From Palsa-948 sp964481195 (GTDB taxonomy: Bacteria; Bacteroidota; Bacteroidia; Palsa-948), in NCBI GenBank assembly GCA_964481195.1, contig CAYZTB010000023.1:1-41551 (forward strand): a DNA stretch of 41,551 nucleotides, in the 5' to 3' direction. Each line of letters begins with the position of its first letter. Positions within the stretch are counted from its first letter, which is position 1. This document shows positions 8,871 through 18,106 of this stretch, piece by piece. The notes below the pieces were generated by a model. That model made no database searches. It was not told the DNA's origin and worked only from the letters and a program-made list of their open reading frames with translations. A program made the position numbers and the translations under genes.

Positions 8871-8903
8871 CCTGCCCGTTCGTTAAAGGCGGGCATGCCT
8901 TTT

Positions 8904-8977
8904 GGACCGGTAGTTCAGCTGGTTAGAATGCTTCCCTGTCACGGAAGAGGTCGCGGGTTCGAATCCCGTCCGGTCCG
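8904..8977 (+). tRNA. tRNA-Asp (anticodon GTC)
   Basis: Full cloverleaf. Acceptor GGACCGG (8904-8910) pairs with CCGGTCC (8970-8976), discriminator G at 8977. Anticodon stem CTTCC/GGAAG (8931-8935, 8943-8947), loop CTGTCAC with anticodon GTC at 8938-8940. T arm GCGGG-TTCGAAT-CCCGT. The 3' CCA is not encoded. A terminator follows within 7 bp. Confidence 0.98.
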
Positions 8978-8983
8978 CAAATT

Positions 8984-9008
8984 AAAACCCACTTTTGTGG
9001 GTTTTTTT
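8984..9008 (+). terminator. Rho-independent terminator of tRNA-Asp
   Basis: Stem AAAACCCAC (8984-8992), tetraloop TTTT, GTGGGTTTT and more T's. Confidence 0.88.
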
Positions 9009-9029
9009 GTTTCTTTATGTCTCTAATTA

Positions 9030-10766
9030 ATGATGAAACTATTAATCATTTCAATATTATCTCTTTGGTATTCATCAAGCTGCGGCTTTTGTCAGTCACT
9101 TGAAAATCTAGGCAAAAGGGATATGATAAAAACCGGAGGAGGGTTAAGTTATTCATCCATCTTTTATAATGCTAATGGAATACCTGATAGACGAGATCCG
9201 CACATTTGGTTTTTGAGCGGAAACGTAACTACTTCTGTTCTTGGTATTAGCTTACCCTTTACATTTAATTTCAGCAACAACCAGACCTCTTATTCTCAAC
9301 CTTATATGCTTCAGAGTTTGAACCCAAGCTATAAATGGATTAAAGGCTTTGTGGGTATCACCTCCATGAATTTTAGTCAATATACTTTAGCGGGTCATAT
9401 TTTTTCTGGAGCAGGAATAGAGTTGACTCCAAAAAACTATAAAATCAGTATTATGTATGGCAGGTTAAAAAAAGCTGTTGAGTTTGACATAGAAAACAAC
9501 AGTGATTTATATATGAGCTACAAACGAATGGGGTTTGGAATGATGACAGGTTATGAAAAAAAAGGAAATGCAGTAAAACTTATATTTTTTACAGCTAAAG
9601 ACGAAATTAATTCTCTCACGTTTATTCCAATAAATACAATGATAACTCCTAAGCAAAACGCAGTTATAAGTATAATAGGAAAAACCACTTTATATAAAAA
9701 AATTACATTCCAGTCTGAATATGCACTTTCAGGCTTAACAAAAAATCTAAGCATTTCAAGCGATGCAGGAGAGCCTATTAAAAACATGCTGCCATATGTA
9801 TACAAACCACTCTCAACATCACAGTTTTTTGATGCATTTAAATCAAGTGTTGGATATAACAACAAAGCATTTTCATGCAACATTAATTACGAACGAGTAG
9901 CGCCCCAATATCAAACACTGGGAGCTTATTTTTTCAATAACGATTTAGAAAATATTACGATTGCTCCATCTCTTAATTTACTTAAGGGCAAACTAAGCTT
10001 TGCATGTAACACGGGAATACAAAGAAATAATTTAGATAATTCAAAACTAAATACAAATAAAAGATGGGTAGGCTCAATCAACACTAACTACGCACCCAAC
10101 AATCACTGGACAATATCATCTTCCTTAACAAACTTTAGTTCATTTACAAAACAAAGGCCTCAAACTGATCCATTTACTCAAAATCACATAGACACAATGA
10201 ACTTTTATCAAGTTTCTCAGAGTGCTATGTTAAATGCCACACACAACTTTGGAAATACGTATAAAAGACATAACATTTCTTTTTCCTTAAATCATCAAAT
10301 CAGCTCACAAGAACAAGGAGATTTTTCTACGCCCGGAATGCTAGGATCTAACATTAACTTCTCATCTCCAGTAAAAATATTTAATAGCAATTTAGCATAT
10401 ACTTTATCCTTTACTAAAATCAAAACAAGCTTCAACAGCTCATTTAATATTAACTCAAGCGATTATATGGAACTAAACACTATTTATCTTGGCCCTAATC
10501 TAAACCTATCTAGATCAGTATTAAAAAACACACTGCGAGTTACACTAGGATCTTCTTACAACCAAGTGCTTAAGAATTCACACAAAATGAATGAAGTTCT
10601 AAATCATATATTTGCTGCAAACTACTCGCCTAAATTTTTAAACACTAAAATTGGAAAAGTGAATATTAATTTAAGCATAAGTTATTTACAAAAGCTAAAA
10701 TCAACTCCAAGCAAATTAGATTATTCAGAGTTTACAGGGAATTTTGGTATAAATTATACAATATAA
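9030..10766 (+). CDS. predicted outer-membrane beta-barrel protein, first gene of a surface operon
   Basis: 578 residues. Two adjacent ATGs (9030, 9033) can start it. A signal peptide (about 1-21, ending near SSCGFCQ) is followed by a sequence made almost wholly of alternating hydrophobic/polar strands with many Asn, Ser and aromatic residues, about 20 or more short strands with turns such as TPKNYKIS and GKLSFACN. This is typical of an outer-membrane barrel. No plug domain or TonB box is visible. The C-terminus ends in the strand GNFGINYTI. It is the first of three same-strand genes; the next begins 41 bp later. The specific role is unknown: a transport or anchoring pore for the two following exported proteins is a guess from context. 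Confidence 0.75.
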   Translation: MMKLLIISILSLWYSSSCGFCQSLENLGKRDMIKTGGGLSYSSIFYNANGIPDRRDPHIWFLSGNVTTSVLGISLPFTFNFSNNQTSYSQPYMLQSLNPSYKWIKGFVGITSMNFSQYTLAGHIFSGAGIELTPKNYKISIMYGRLKKAVEFDIENNSDLYMSYKRMGFGMMTGYEKKGNAVKLIFFTAKDEINSLTFIPINTMITPKQNAVISIIGKTTLYKKITFQSEYALSGLTKNLSISSDAGEPIKNMLPYVYKPLSTSQFFDAFKSSVGYNNKAFSCNINYERVAPQYQTLGAYFFNNDLENITIAPSLNLLKGKLSFACNTGIQRNNLDNSKLNTNKRWVGSINTNYAPNNHWTISSSLTNFSSFTKQRPQTDPFTQNHIDTMNFYQVSQSAMLNATHNFGNTYKRHNISFSLNHQISSQEQGDFSTPGMLGSNINFSSPVKIFNSNLAYTLSFTKIKTSFNSSFNINSSDYMELNTIYLGPNLNLSRSVLKNTLRVTLGSSYNQVLKNSHKMNEVLNHIFAANYSPKFLNTKIGKVNINLSISYLQKLKSTPSKLDYSEFTGNFGINYTI

Positions 10767-10807
10767 ATTTATTAATATATTTCAATTCGCCAAATCATTT
10801 TTTGAAA

Positions 10808-13693
10808 ATGTATCTAAATAAAAAAAATATCGCCTGTTCTATTTTTTCTTTGACTATCTACTTTTTCGGTTCTGTTCATTTATACGCTCAAGACTCAACA
10901 ACCAACTCTGCAATAAATAATGTAATATCTAAAGTTGAGAATGTATTGTCTAGCCAAAATTTTGCAGACTTATTTGTGCCTGATAGCAATGTGGCGCTAC
11001 CATTTGGAATTAGAAAACAAATTGGGAGTGCAAGGTACATTGTAGCAATTGACTCTTGCAAATTCACTCCTGTTGGAGCATTTTTAAATGCTTACGCAGC
11101 AATAGATTTCCCTGGCACTACTAAAAAACTTGCCTTTGAAGCAAAAAATATAAAATTCAATCCCGAAGGTGTCGTTGGCGGTAGTCAATCAAGGCTTATG
11201 CTAGTTAGCGAACACTCCATTCGAATTAATAATATGGTGACGCTTAAATTGAAAAATGATGGTAACAATTGGGTGGAATGGGATTGCAATGGATTTAAAG
11301 CAATTAGCCTTAAAGGACATTTTATTTTTAATAAAGGGAAATTAATTTCTGATTCTACCCAAACGAAAGATTCAGTAGTTACAGCAAGTTTTCAGATTTA
11401 TACAAATGACATTCATAATTTCATCACACAAGTATCCATTACTCCTTTTACATTACAGGGATTAGAAAAATGGTCATTTACCGTTACTAATGCAACAGTA
11501 GATCTAAGTGAATTAGCGAACGCACCAAGTATGATTTTTCCACCTGGATACTCAAATCCAAATCTTATATCTCCTTCCATGTGGTCTGGATTTTATTTAC
11601 AATCAGTAAAAGTAAAACTACCAAGCGAAATTTCAAAAGCAGGAACGCAGACTGAATTAGTTGCAAATAATCTTTTAATAGATAACATGGGAGTAACGGG
11701 CTTATTTCAGGTAAATAACCTTCTTTCTTTATCTGAAGGCAGCATGAGCGGATGGGATTATTCCATTGAAGAATTAGGAGTAGGCTTTTTATGTAACAAT
11801 TTGAATGCTGGTCACATAAAAGGAAAAGTAAATATTCCAGCTTTTCAAATTAATCAAGGATTTAGGTATGATGCAACTATTTATCACAATCCAATAACTA
11901 AAGAAGCAGACTACACTTTTATTGTTTCTCCATCTGGAAATGTAAACTTTGATGTTTTTTCTGCCCAAGTTTCACTTAATAATACTTCTCAAATTATTAT
12001 TTCAAAATCAAATGGGCTATTTAAACCTATTGCCATCCTAAATGGCAATATTGGATTTAATCATTCAAAATTCAGCACAAACGGAGGGCAACTTTTATTT
12101 CAAGATCTAACCATCATAACAGACAAGCCCTATCTTACTCATGGAATCTTCACGCTGCATAATATTGGTGGTAATACAACCACATCAAAATATCCTACTA
12201 CCGTAAACGATATTTCATTTGGGATTAGTCATTCAGGTCCAATTATTAGTTTAGGCGTTGGGATAAATATCTTAGATAATGTCAACTCTGGCTTTAGTGC
12301 AACTACCACGGTTTCGTTAGTTGGAAAAATAGATGCGCAACCCATTAATTATTATGGAGAAAATCCCGTCACCTGCACAAAAACAAAATGGAAATTTGAT
12401 AAACTTTTAGTAAATAGTATTTCTTTAGGACTTCAAACTTCTGTTTTCACACTTAATGGCGTTGTGTTTTTTAGAGAAAATGACCCTACCTATGGAGATG
12501 GGTTTTATGGAAAAGTTTTATTTTCTATAAAAAATGTTCTGCCATCCCCTGCTTCTATAACTGCTTGTTTTGGAAATACCGGAAGCTATAGATATTTTTA
12601 TCTTGATGCAGTGGTGCCTACTAATATTCCGCTAGGCACAACACCAATTTCTATTTCCAGAATTATGGGAGGCATGTATTATCATATGATGCCACAACAG
12701 GTTAGTCAAAATCAATTAATATCATTATCAAAAAACCAAAACGCTAATAGTGCAACCGCTCTCACTTATACCCCTGATAATTCGGTTTGGCTTGGCTTTA
12801 AAGCTGGCGTAGGTTTTGCATATTCTACAAGTTCAAAAACTGCGAATGGCAATGTAATGCTTGAGGTTAATTTTACTAGTTCCGGAGGCCTAGGATATGT
12901 GAGCTTAGGTGGAGATATATACTTTATGTCTTCGCCAGATGCACAAGAAAAAGCACCTGTAGCAGGCACAGTGCTAATTCAATACGATGTTGTAAATAAA
13001 ATTTTTGATGCAAATGCAACTATAAAAATAAACGCTTACAATAAAATTACTGGAACAGGTTTTTCAAAAGTACACATAGAACCAAACCTATGGTATGTAT
13101 GTATAGGCAAGCCATCTAACAGAAATAAAATTAATTTTATTGGACTTGTAAGTGCTGATGCATATTTCATGGCAGGAAACAGCATAGAACCTGCACCACC
13201 TCCTCCACCAGAAATCACTAAAATGAGTGGATATTATAATCCAATAAATAGAAATGACAATGAGCTTAGTTCAGGCAAGGGCTTTTGTGCAGGCGCAACT
13301 ATTTCATCCCGCTTAGACGCTAGGTTTGGTTTAGATATTTTTAACGTTTATGGGGAATTTGGTTTTATGACGGGTTTTGATATGATGATGGTAGACTTTG
13401 GGCCTACTGCATATTGTCAAGGTGATTTTAATTCTAAGGCAGGCCTAAATGGTTATATTATTTCAGGTACTTTATACTTATACATGAGCGGAAATGTAGG
13501 AATCTCTATAGCTAAAAAAGATTTTTCAATATTTAATTCCCAAGTAGCGGCATTAGTTTATGGAAAAACGGCAAGACCTTTTTACTTTTCCGGACAGTTT
13601 TTATGCAACTATAATATACTCGGAGGGTTGTATAAGGGAAATATAAATTTTAATTATACGTACGGCACTGATTGTATTCCTGTAAAAAATTAA
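10808..13693 (+). CDS. large exported beta-rich protein, second gene of a surface operon
   Basis: 961 residues from the ATG at 10808. A TTG two codons upstream is in frame but the ATG directly begins the signal peptide (about 1-28, ending HLYAQ). The mature part has long runs of strand-like sequence with recurring 'N-N-x-x-I/L-x-G-x-x-x-F' patterns (e.g. LLIDNMGVTGLFQVNNLLSLSEG), few charges and a Pro stretch APPPPPE near residues 797-803. Its final third again looks barrel- or solenoid-like (SGKGFCAGATISSRLDARFG). I recognise no catalytic motif or named family. It lies 6 bp before the FN3 gene. A structural or adhesive surface role is inferred only from export signal, composition and neighbours. 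Confidence 0.75.
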   Translation: MYLNKKNIACSIFSLTIYFFGSVHLYAQDSTTNSAINNVISKVENVLSSQNFADLFVPDSNVALPFGIRKQIGSARYIVAIDSCKFTPVGAFLNAYAAIDFPGTTKKLAFEAKNIKFNPEGVVGGSQSRLMLVSEHSIRINNMVTLKLKNDGNNWVEWDCNGFKAISLKGHFIFNKGKLISDSTQTKDSVVTASFQIYTNDIHNFITQVSITPFTLQGLEKWSFTVTNATVDLSELANAPSMIFPPGYSNPNLISPSMWSGFYLQSVKVKLPSEISKAGTQTELVANNLLIDNMGVTGLFQVNNLLSLSEGSMSGWDYSIEELGVGFLCNNLNAGHIKGKVNIPAFQINQGFRYDATIYHNPITKEADYTFIVSPSGNVNFDVFSAQVSLNNTSQIIISKSNGLFKPIAILNGNIGFNHSKFSTNGGQLLFQDLTIITDKPYLTHGIFTLHNIGGNTTTSKYPTTVNDISFGISHSGPIISLGVGINILDNVNSGFSATTTVSLVGKIDAQPINYYGENPVTCTKTKWKFDKLLVNSISLGLQTSVFTLNGVVFFRENDPTYGDGFYGKVLFSIKNVLPSPASITACFGNTGSYRYFYLDAVVPTNIPLGTTPISISRIMGGMYYHMMPQQVSQNQLISLSKNQNANSATALTYTPDNSVWLGFKAGVGFAYSTSSKTANGNVMLEVNFTSSGGLGYVSLGGDIYFMSSPDAQEKAPVAGTVLIQYDVVNKIFDANATIKINAYNKITGTGFSKVHIEPNLWYVCIGKPSNRNKINFIGLVSADAYFMAGNSIEPAPPPPPEITKMSGYYNPINRNDNELSSGKGFCAGATISSRLDARFGLDIFNVYGEFGFMTGFDMMMVDFGPTAYCQGDFNSKAGLNGYIISGTLYLYMSGNVGISIAKKDFSIFNSQVAALVYGKTARPFYFSGQFLCNYNILGGLYKGNINFNYTYGTDCIPVKN

Positions 13694-13699
13694 TTTAAT

Positions 13700-15724
13700 A
13701 TGATTTACATTAAATACATTACAGGAATATTATTAATCTTTTTTTTCACTAGCTCTTTTTCTCAGAACGAAACATTGTTTGTAAAACATTTCACCAAAGA
13801 GGATAAAGTCATCATTCGATGGGTTCCTTCCTCAAAACAAGTATTTAAATTAGGTAAAGAAAATGGATATAAAATTTCGAGGCAAGAAACAAGGAGTGCA
13901 CAAACAAACGTAGTGTTAAATGAAAGAACCAATTTAATACCACAAAGCGACACTTCAACTTGGAATAAATTATACAAACAAAACGAAAATGCAGTTTTAA
14001 TTAATAAATTAATTTACCCTGATAACGAAAACTCAAACAATGCAGACAAAATTGCTTTAGGAAATATGGCTTATAGTCTCTTGCTATTAAGCTGCGACCT
14101 CGATTCAACTTTAGCTAAAGCTACTGGCTTATACTTTATCGATTCTTCTATAAAAAGAAATACTGAATACCAATATACTATAGAGATAAATAAGCCAATT
14201 CCTTCATCTGGAAACTTTTCGAATACAATTACCGTCACCACAAACATCCTATCTACAAACCCCGAAATAAAAAATTTGGATATTCAAATAAAAAATAAAA
14301 ACTCAAAACTTTCATTATCAACAATTAATTACACAGCGTACTACGGAGGATATAACATAGAGCGCTCTGAAGACAACATTACTTTTGCGAACATCAATAA
14401 AAATCCTATCGTATTGTTATCGTCTCAGTTTGAAAAAAATAATAAACTAATTAATTACACTGACACGCTTCCAAAATCCGGAATAACTTATTATTATAGA
14501 ATTAAAGGAATAAATGTTTTTGGTGAAGAATCAGCGCCATCCAACATAGTATCCTGTGTAGGATACGAAGAGCTAAGTTCCTGCCCATTTATTGATAGCG
14601 CTATGACATTGAACAATAAAAATATATTTCTTCATTGGAAAATGCAAAATGAGAAAGCAAATTTAACTCCACAAAAATATCTGTTGTCACGTTCCGAAAA
14701 AGATGCTGGGCCTTACAACGTAATATATGAAACCACAAATCAATTTAGCTTTACAGATTCCGCGCCTACAAACACTAATTATTACAAAATTTCTGCAATA
14801 GGATTTGGAAAAGATACAGCCACTTCTTACTCACGATTAGTAATTTTAATTGACTCCATACCTCCACTTGCCCCTACTGGACTTCAAGCTACTGTAGACA
14901 CAACAGGTATTGTAAATTTAAGTTGGGAGAGAAATAAAGAAAACGACATTCAGGGATATAAAATTTATAGATGTAATTCGCTGAATGAAGAATTTATTCA
15001 AATAAATAACGCTTTTATTACATTGCCAAAATTTATTGACAGCCTCAAATTAAATACTTTAAGTAAAAAAGTCTATTACGCTGTTGTTGCAACTGATTTA
15101 AACTACAACAACTCTGAACTATCTCCTCCTGTTCAAATCGTACGTCCAGATACCATTCCTCCAATACCTGCTATTATTAACAAATTAAAAACTTTACAGG
15201 AAGGCATTACTATTTCTTGGATTCCTAGCAATAGTGATGATATTTTATCAACTAAACTTTATCAAATTTCAGAGAATACTAAACAAGAAAAAGAAATAGC
15301 GTCATTTAATCAAACTGACACTTTACATTATTTTTTTGATACGCTAACAGAACTAGGAATTGGATACAGATATAAAATTATCACTGAAGATTTGAGCAGA
15401 AATACTTCTACATCAAACATGCCTTACCTGTTTTATGAAACAGGGTTTAGAAATAAAATAAAGGAAATTAAATTTAATGTAGATAGGTCTAATAAATTTA
15501 TCAATCTCCTATGGGAATATCCCTTTGAAAATATTGAAAAATATATTATTTACAGAGGACAACCAAATACACCATTAACTATCATCAAAACGATAAATGC
15601 TTCTGAATCAGAATACATTGACAAAGATCTGAACATTGGAAACACTTATGAATATCGCATTAAAGTCGTTTACTTTAACGGAGCTGAAAGCATTATCAGC
15701 GATGCTGTAATTGTAAATTACTAG
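13700..15724 (+). CDS. exported fibronectin type III repeat protein, third gene of a surface operon
   Basis: 674 residues with signal peptide (about 1-21, FFFTSSFS-QN). At least four FN3-like units are visible by the W-x-x-N/D...Y-x-I/L-Y/S-R...Y-Y-x-I/V-x-A/G pattern, at roughly 195-285, 303-388 (LHWKMQNEKA), 395-480 (LSWERNKENDIQGYKIYR), 492-578 (ISWIPSNSDD) and 588-670 (LLWEYPFENIEKYIIYR). The N-terminal 35-65 region (IIRWVPSSKQVFKLGKENGY) is another, degenerate one. FN3 arrays in exported bacterial proteins act as spacers or binding modules. There is no T9SS sorting tail: the protein ends in the last FN3 strand. Its start codon is 6 bp after the previous stop, so co-translation is likely. 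Confidence 0.82.
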   Translation: MIYIKYITGILLIFFFTSSFSQNETLFVKHFTKEDKVIIRWVPSSKQVFKLGKENGYKISRQETRSAQTNVVLNERTNLIPQSDTSTWNKLYKQNENAVLINKLIYPDNENSNNADKIALGNMAYSLLLLSCDLDSTLAKATGLYFIDSSIKRNTEYQYTIEINKPIPSSGNFSNTITVTTNILSTNPEIKNLDIQIKNKNSKLSLSTINYTAYYGGYNIERSEDNITFANINKNPIVLLSSQFEKNNKLINYTDTLPKSGITYYYRIKGINVFGEESAPSNIVSCVGYEELSSCPFIDSAMTLNNKNIFLHWKMQNEKANLTPQKYLLSRSEKDAGPYNVIYETTNQFSFTDSAPTNTNYYKISAIGFGKDTATSYSRLVILIDSIPPLAPTGLQATVDTTGIVNLSWERNKENDIQGYKIYRCNSLNEEFIQINNAFITLPKFIDSLKLNTLSKKVYYAVVATDLNYNNSELSPPVQIVRPDTIPPIPAIINKLKTLQEGITISWIPSNSDDILSTKLYQISENTKQEKEIASFNQTDTLHYFFDTLTELGIGYRYKIITEDLSRNTSTSNMPYLFYETGFRNKIKEIKFNVDRSNKFINLLWEYPFENIEKYIIYRGQPNTPLTIIKTINASESEYIDKDLNIGNTYEYRIKVVYFNGAESIISDAVIVNY

Positions 15725-15837
15725 CAAGCTTAGCCCTCTATAAAGCACTATACTCCGAAGAAAATGCAATTGCTTCATGTATACTGTGCGGTAGTTTTAT
15801 TTTCTATTAAAAATACTCAAGCCATTCAAATAAATAA

Positions 15838-15875
15838 GCTTCATTGATGCTATCAAATGATAGCATCAATGAAGC
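15838..15875. repeat. perfect 18-bp inverted repeat after the surface operon
   Basis: Left arm GCTTCATTGATGCTATCA (15838-15855) and its exact complement (15858-15875) are separated by AA. There is no T run, so it is not a standard terminator; it may end transcripts, stabilise the operon's 3' end, or be a REP-like repeat. Confidence 0.8.
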
Positions 15876-15888
15876 CTTCTGATGGCCT

Positions 15889-15905
15889 CCAAAGGTGACC
15901 TTTGG
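15889..15905. repeat. 8-bp inverted repeat next to the long dyad
   Basis: CCAAAGGT-G-ACCTTTGG, a perfect dyad with one central base, 13 bp after the longer one. It lies in the 495-bp gap 15725-16219, which otherwise holds the dyad before it, the hairpin array after it, and no gene that I can see. Confidence 0.6.
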
Positions 15906-15996
15906 TCCTATTTAGAAACAACCTTAGCTCAACAAAGGCTTATATTTTATAAGTGAATTCTTTTTCAACAGTATTCATTTAAGGAAAATATTGCTT

Positions 15997-16169
15997 TATA
16001 TTTGGATGCATAAAGGCGTATGTAAAAAAAAGAAATACGCAGTTACACCCCCAATTTGGGGTGGTAAAGTGCGTAACAGGAGTAATTATACGCACCAGTA
16101 ATGTTGGACGACAGATTATTATTAATGGTAATTTTCAGTTATCGCAAGATTGTTACCCATCATTTTTTT
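15997..16169 (+). ncRNA. candidate small structured RNA with promoter and terminator-like end
   Basis: A TATATTTG -7 box (15997-16004) is followed by a run of complementary segments: GCGTAT (16016-16021) with ATACGC (16035-16040); TTAC-ACCCC (16043-16051) with GGGGT-G-GTAA (16058-16067); GTGCGTA (16069-16075) with TACGCAC (16089-16095). An alternative pairs ACGCA (16037-16041) with TGCGT (16070-16074), extending the central hairpin. A weak stem GGTAA (16127-16131)/TTACC (16153-16157) precedes seven T's (16163-16169). No coding frame fits. It could instead be the relic of a mobile repeat. Confidence 0.35.
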
Positions 16170-16219
16170 AAAAAATTAATGACTTGTATCTTTCCTTATA
16201 TCAATTACAATGGATGAAT

Positions 16220-17356
16220 TCATTTGACTTCTTCTTTTGGGCTCAACGGCTCCGAATTTGGTTCAACATATTTGGCTACATTAATAGCAACTAAGAATTC
16301 CTGTAGATGCGCATTGAACTCATCAGGTTGTTCAAGATTAGACACGTGCCCAGCATTATCAATAATTTTTAAAATTGAGCCTTCAATATGTTCATGCATA
16401 AATTCAGATTGTGCAAGTGGTGTTACTTCATCTGCTCTACCGCAAATAATAAGTGTTGGAATGTGAATAGCATCTAAAGAAGAACAGGTTTCTGAACGCT
16501 TTGCTAAAGCAGTTAACCCAGCGGTAATTATCTTTTTAGAATTTGCAAATACAATACTTCGTAAATTTTCAACCAATTCCGTTTTATTCGTCAATGAATC
16601 AGGGTGGAAAACACTTTTTAAAAATTTTTCATTAAATACACTTGCACCATCACGGTTAATTTGTTCAATTGTAGTGAGTCGATTTTTTTTAATTTCGGCT
16701 GTATCAGCAATACATTGAGTATCGCATAAGATCAAGGCCTCAAAGCGTTCAGGAAATCTTTTTATGGCATTCAAAGAAATAAACCCTCCCATTGAAAGAC
16801 CGCAAACAATTGCCCTCTCAATATTTAGTTTATCCATGAATGACACTAAATCTTCCGCAAACAAGTCGATGCTTAAGGGTGTATCCTCGTCTGTTGATTT
16901 GCCAAACCCACGAATATCGCAAGCAATTATACGGTTTGACGATTTTAAACTATCCAATTGCCCTTTCCACATTGACTTATCAAAGGGATAGCCATGAAGA
17001 AATATTACCGGAATAATTCCTTCTCCAGCATCATTATATGAAAGTGTAATACCGCTGACCTCCGCCCATAAGTCTTTATAAGAATTATCTAGCTCCATAT
17101 CTTTAATGATGGTTACTGATGCATCTTCATGTTTTTCTGTTAACTCATTTTTAGCATGATTATCCTCATATTCATCAAGTAAACTTACCAACGAATCATA
17201 ATATGTTGTTAAGGTTTTAACCGTTATTTCCGGATTGTCTTTGTCTGGAATTGTTTCGGGCATTTCATTCATATTTTCCAGTAATTCAGGATATTTTGTT
17301 CTGATTTTTTCTGTTATCCTTAATATTTTTTCGTTTAGCTCTAATTCTGTTTTCAT
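16220..17356 (-). CDS. alpha/beta hydrolase with an extra N-terminal helical domain
   Basis: 378 residues. Residues ~95-365 are an alpha/beta hydrolase: oxyanion HG at 121-122, nucleophile elbow GLSMGG with Ser188, acid Asp309 in GRADEVTP and His337 in NAGHVSN. The DIRGFGKS stretch (147-154) is usual for small-ester or C-C hydrolases of this fold; the substrate is not predictable. Residues 1-~70 form a separate, acidic helical unit (EKILRITEKIRTKYPELLENM... EMPETIPDK... YYDSLVSLLDEYE) that is not part of the fold, so this is a fusion. It lies 2 bp after the reductase gene and is surely co-transcribed with it. Confidence 0.88.
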   Translation of the reverse strand: MKTELELNEKILRITEKIRTKYPELLENMNEMPETIPDKDNPEITVKTLTTYYDSLVSLLDEYEDNHAKNELTEKHEDASVTIIKDMELDNSYKDLWAEVSGITLSYNDAGEGIIPVIFLHGYPFDKSMWKGQLDSLKSSNRIIACDIRGFGKSTDEDTPLSIDLFAEDLVSFMDKLNIERAIVCGLSMGGFISLNAIKRFPERFEALILCDTQCIADTAEIKKNRLTTIEQINRDGASVFNEKFLKSVFHPDSLTNKTELVENLRSIVFANSKKIITAGLTALAKRSETCSSLDAIHIPTLIICGRADEVTPLAQSEFMHEHIEGSILKIIDNAGHVSNLEQPDEFNAHLQEFLVAINVAKYVEPNSEPLSPKEEVK

Positions 17357-17358
17357 AT

Positions 17359-18030
17359 TTAAAAAATTTCTTTAGTAATTAATTTCTTGTCAACACCTAA
17401 ATTGTTCAATGTTTTCTCAATATCGGTTATCATCGGAGGAGGTCCACATATATAAAATTGCTGATTGAAATTTTTGACGTTTTCTTTTAAAAACTTTTCT
17501 GTAATTCTTCCAAAAGCGTAACCATCACTTTGCTCATCAGATAATATATTTATGAATGCATCGCCCAATAAAGTATCAAATTCTTTTTCAAGGATAATAT
17601 CTGCTTTTGTCTTATTAGCAAACAATAGCATGTTATTGCCAATTTCATTTTTCGATTTCAAATCTCTCAAGATTGAAATAAATGGCGTGATGCCCGCACC
17701 ACCCGCTATAAAAACACCTTCTCCCTTATAGGTAATAGCTCCAAAAACACCATGCAAAACCAACTCGTCATTCTTTTTTAGTTCCAGCAATTCATTAGTA
17801 ACACCGTCTTTCTTCGGATAGGTTTTAATGATAAACTCTAGCAAATTATTGTCTGGTAAATTGGTCATTGTAAAAGGTCTTTCTTCTGCTAGCCAACCAC
17901 TTTTATTTATGGCTACTTGAGTTGCTTTACCTGGTTCAAAGTTAAACCCGACAGGTTTATTAGTGACAATTTTCAAAACATCAGGTGTTACATTGTTGAT
18001 TGATTCTACTTTTACTTTATAATTTCCCAT
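17359..18030 (-). CDS. FAD/NAD(P)-binding flavoprotein reductase (FNR superfamily)
   Basis: 223 residues, a complete but minimal ferredoxin-NADP reductase-type module. The FAD-binding barrel carries RPFTMTN at 51-57; the nucleotide-binding half has GGAGITPF (110-117) and CGPPPM (195-200). No ferredoxin or globin domain is attached, so the electron acceptor must be a separate protein, unknown here. It is the first gene of a two-gene minus-strand operon with the hydrolase, and a 29-bp AT-rich dyad lies about 80 bp upstream. A role in moving electrons from NAD(P)H to a small redox partner follows from the family. Confidence 0.87.
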   Translation of the reverse strand: MGNYKVKVESINNVTPDVLKIVTNKPVGFNFEPGKATQVAINKSGWLAEERPFTMTNLPDNNLLEFIIKTYPKKDGVTNELLELKKNDELVLHGVFGAITYKGEGVFIAGGAGITPFISILRDLKSKNEIGNNMLLFANKTKADIILEKEFDTLLGDAFINILSDEQSDGYAFGRITEKFLKENVKNFNQQFYICGPPPMITDIEKTLNNLGVDKKLITKEIF

Positions 18031-18106
18031 TATTTAAATGTGTAATAAAATTAGTTCAAACCAAAATTTCATGAATCAAAATTATGCCTTTAAATATCCA
18101 ATAGTC

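Noticed and set aside
8706..9026. 106-codon open frame across the tRNA-Asp gene
   Set aside because: It runs through the tRNA, its terminator and the promoter region and overlaps the lipoprotein gene; not a protein gene.
15838..16095. CRISPR array or attC sites
   Set aside because: The inverted repeats differ in sequence and size, with no regular spacing; the core patterns expected for attC (RYYYAAC, GTTRRRY) are not present at the stem bases.
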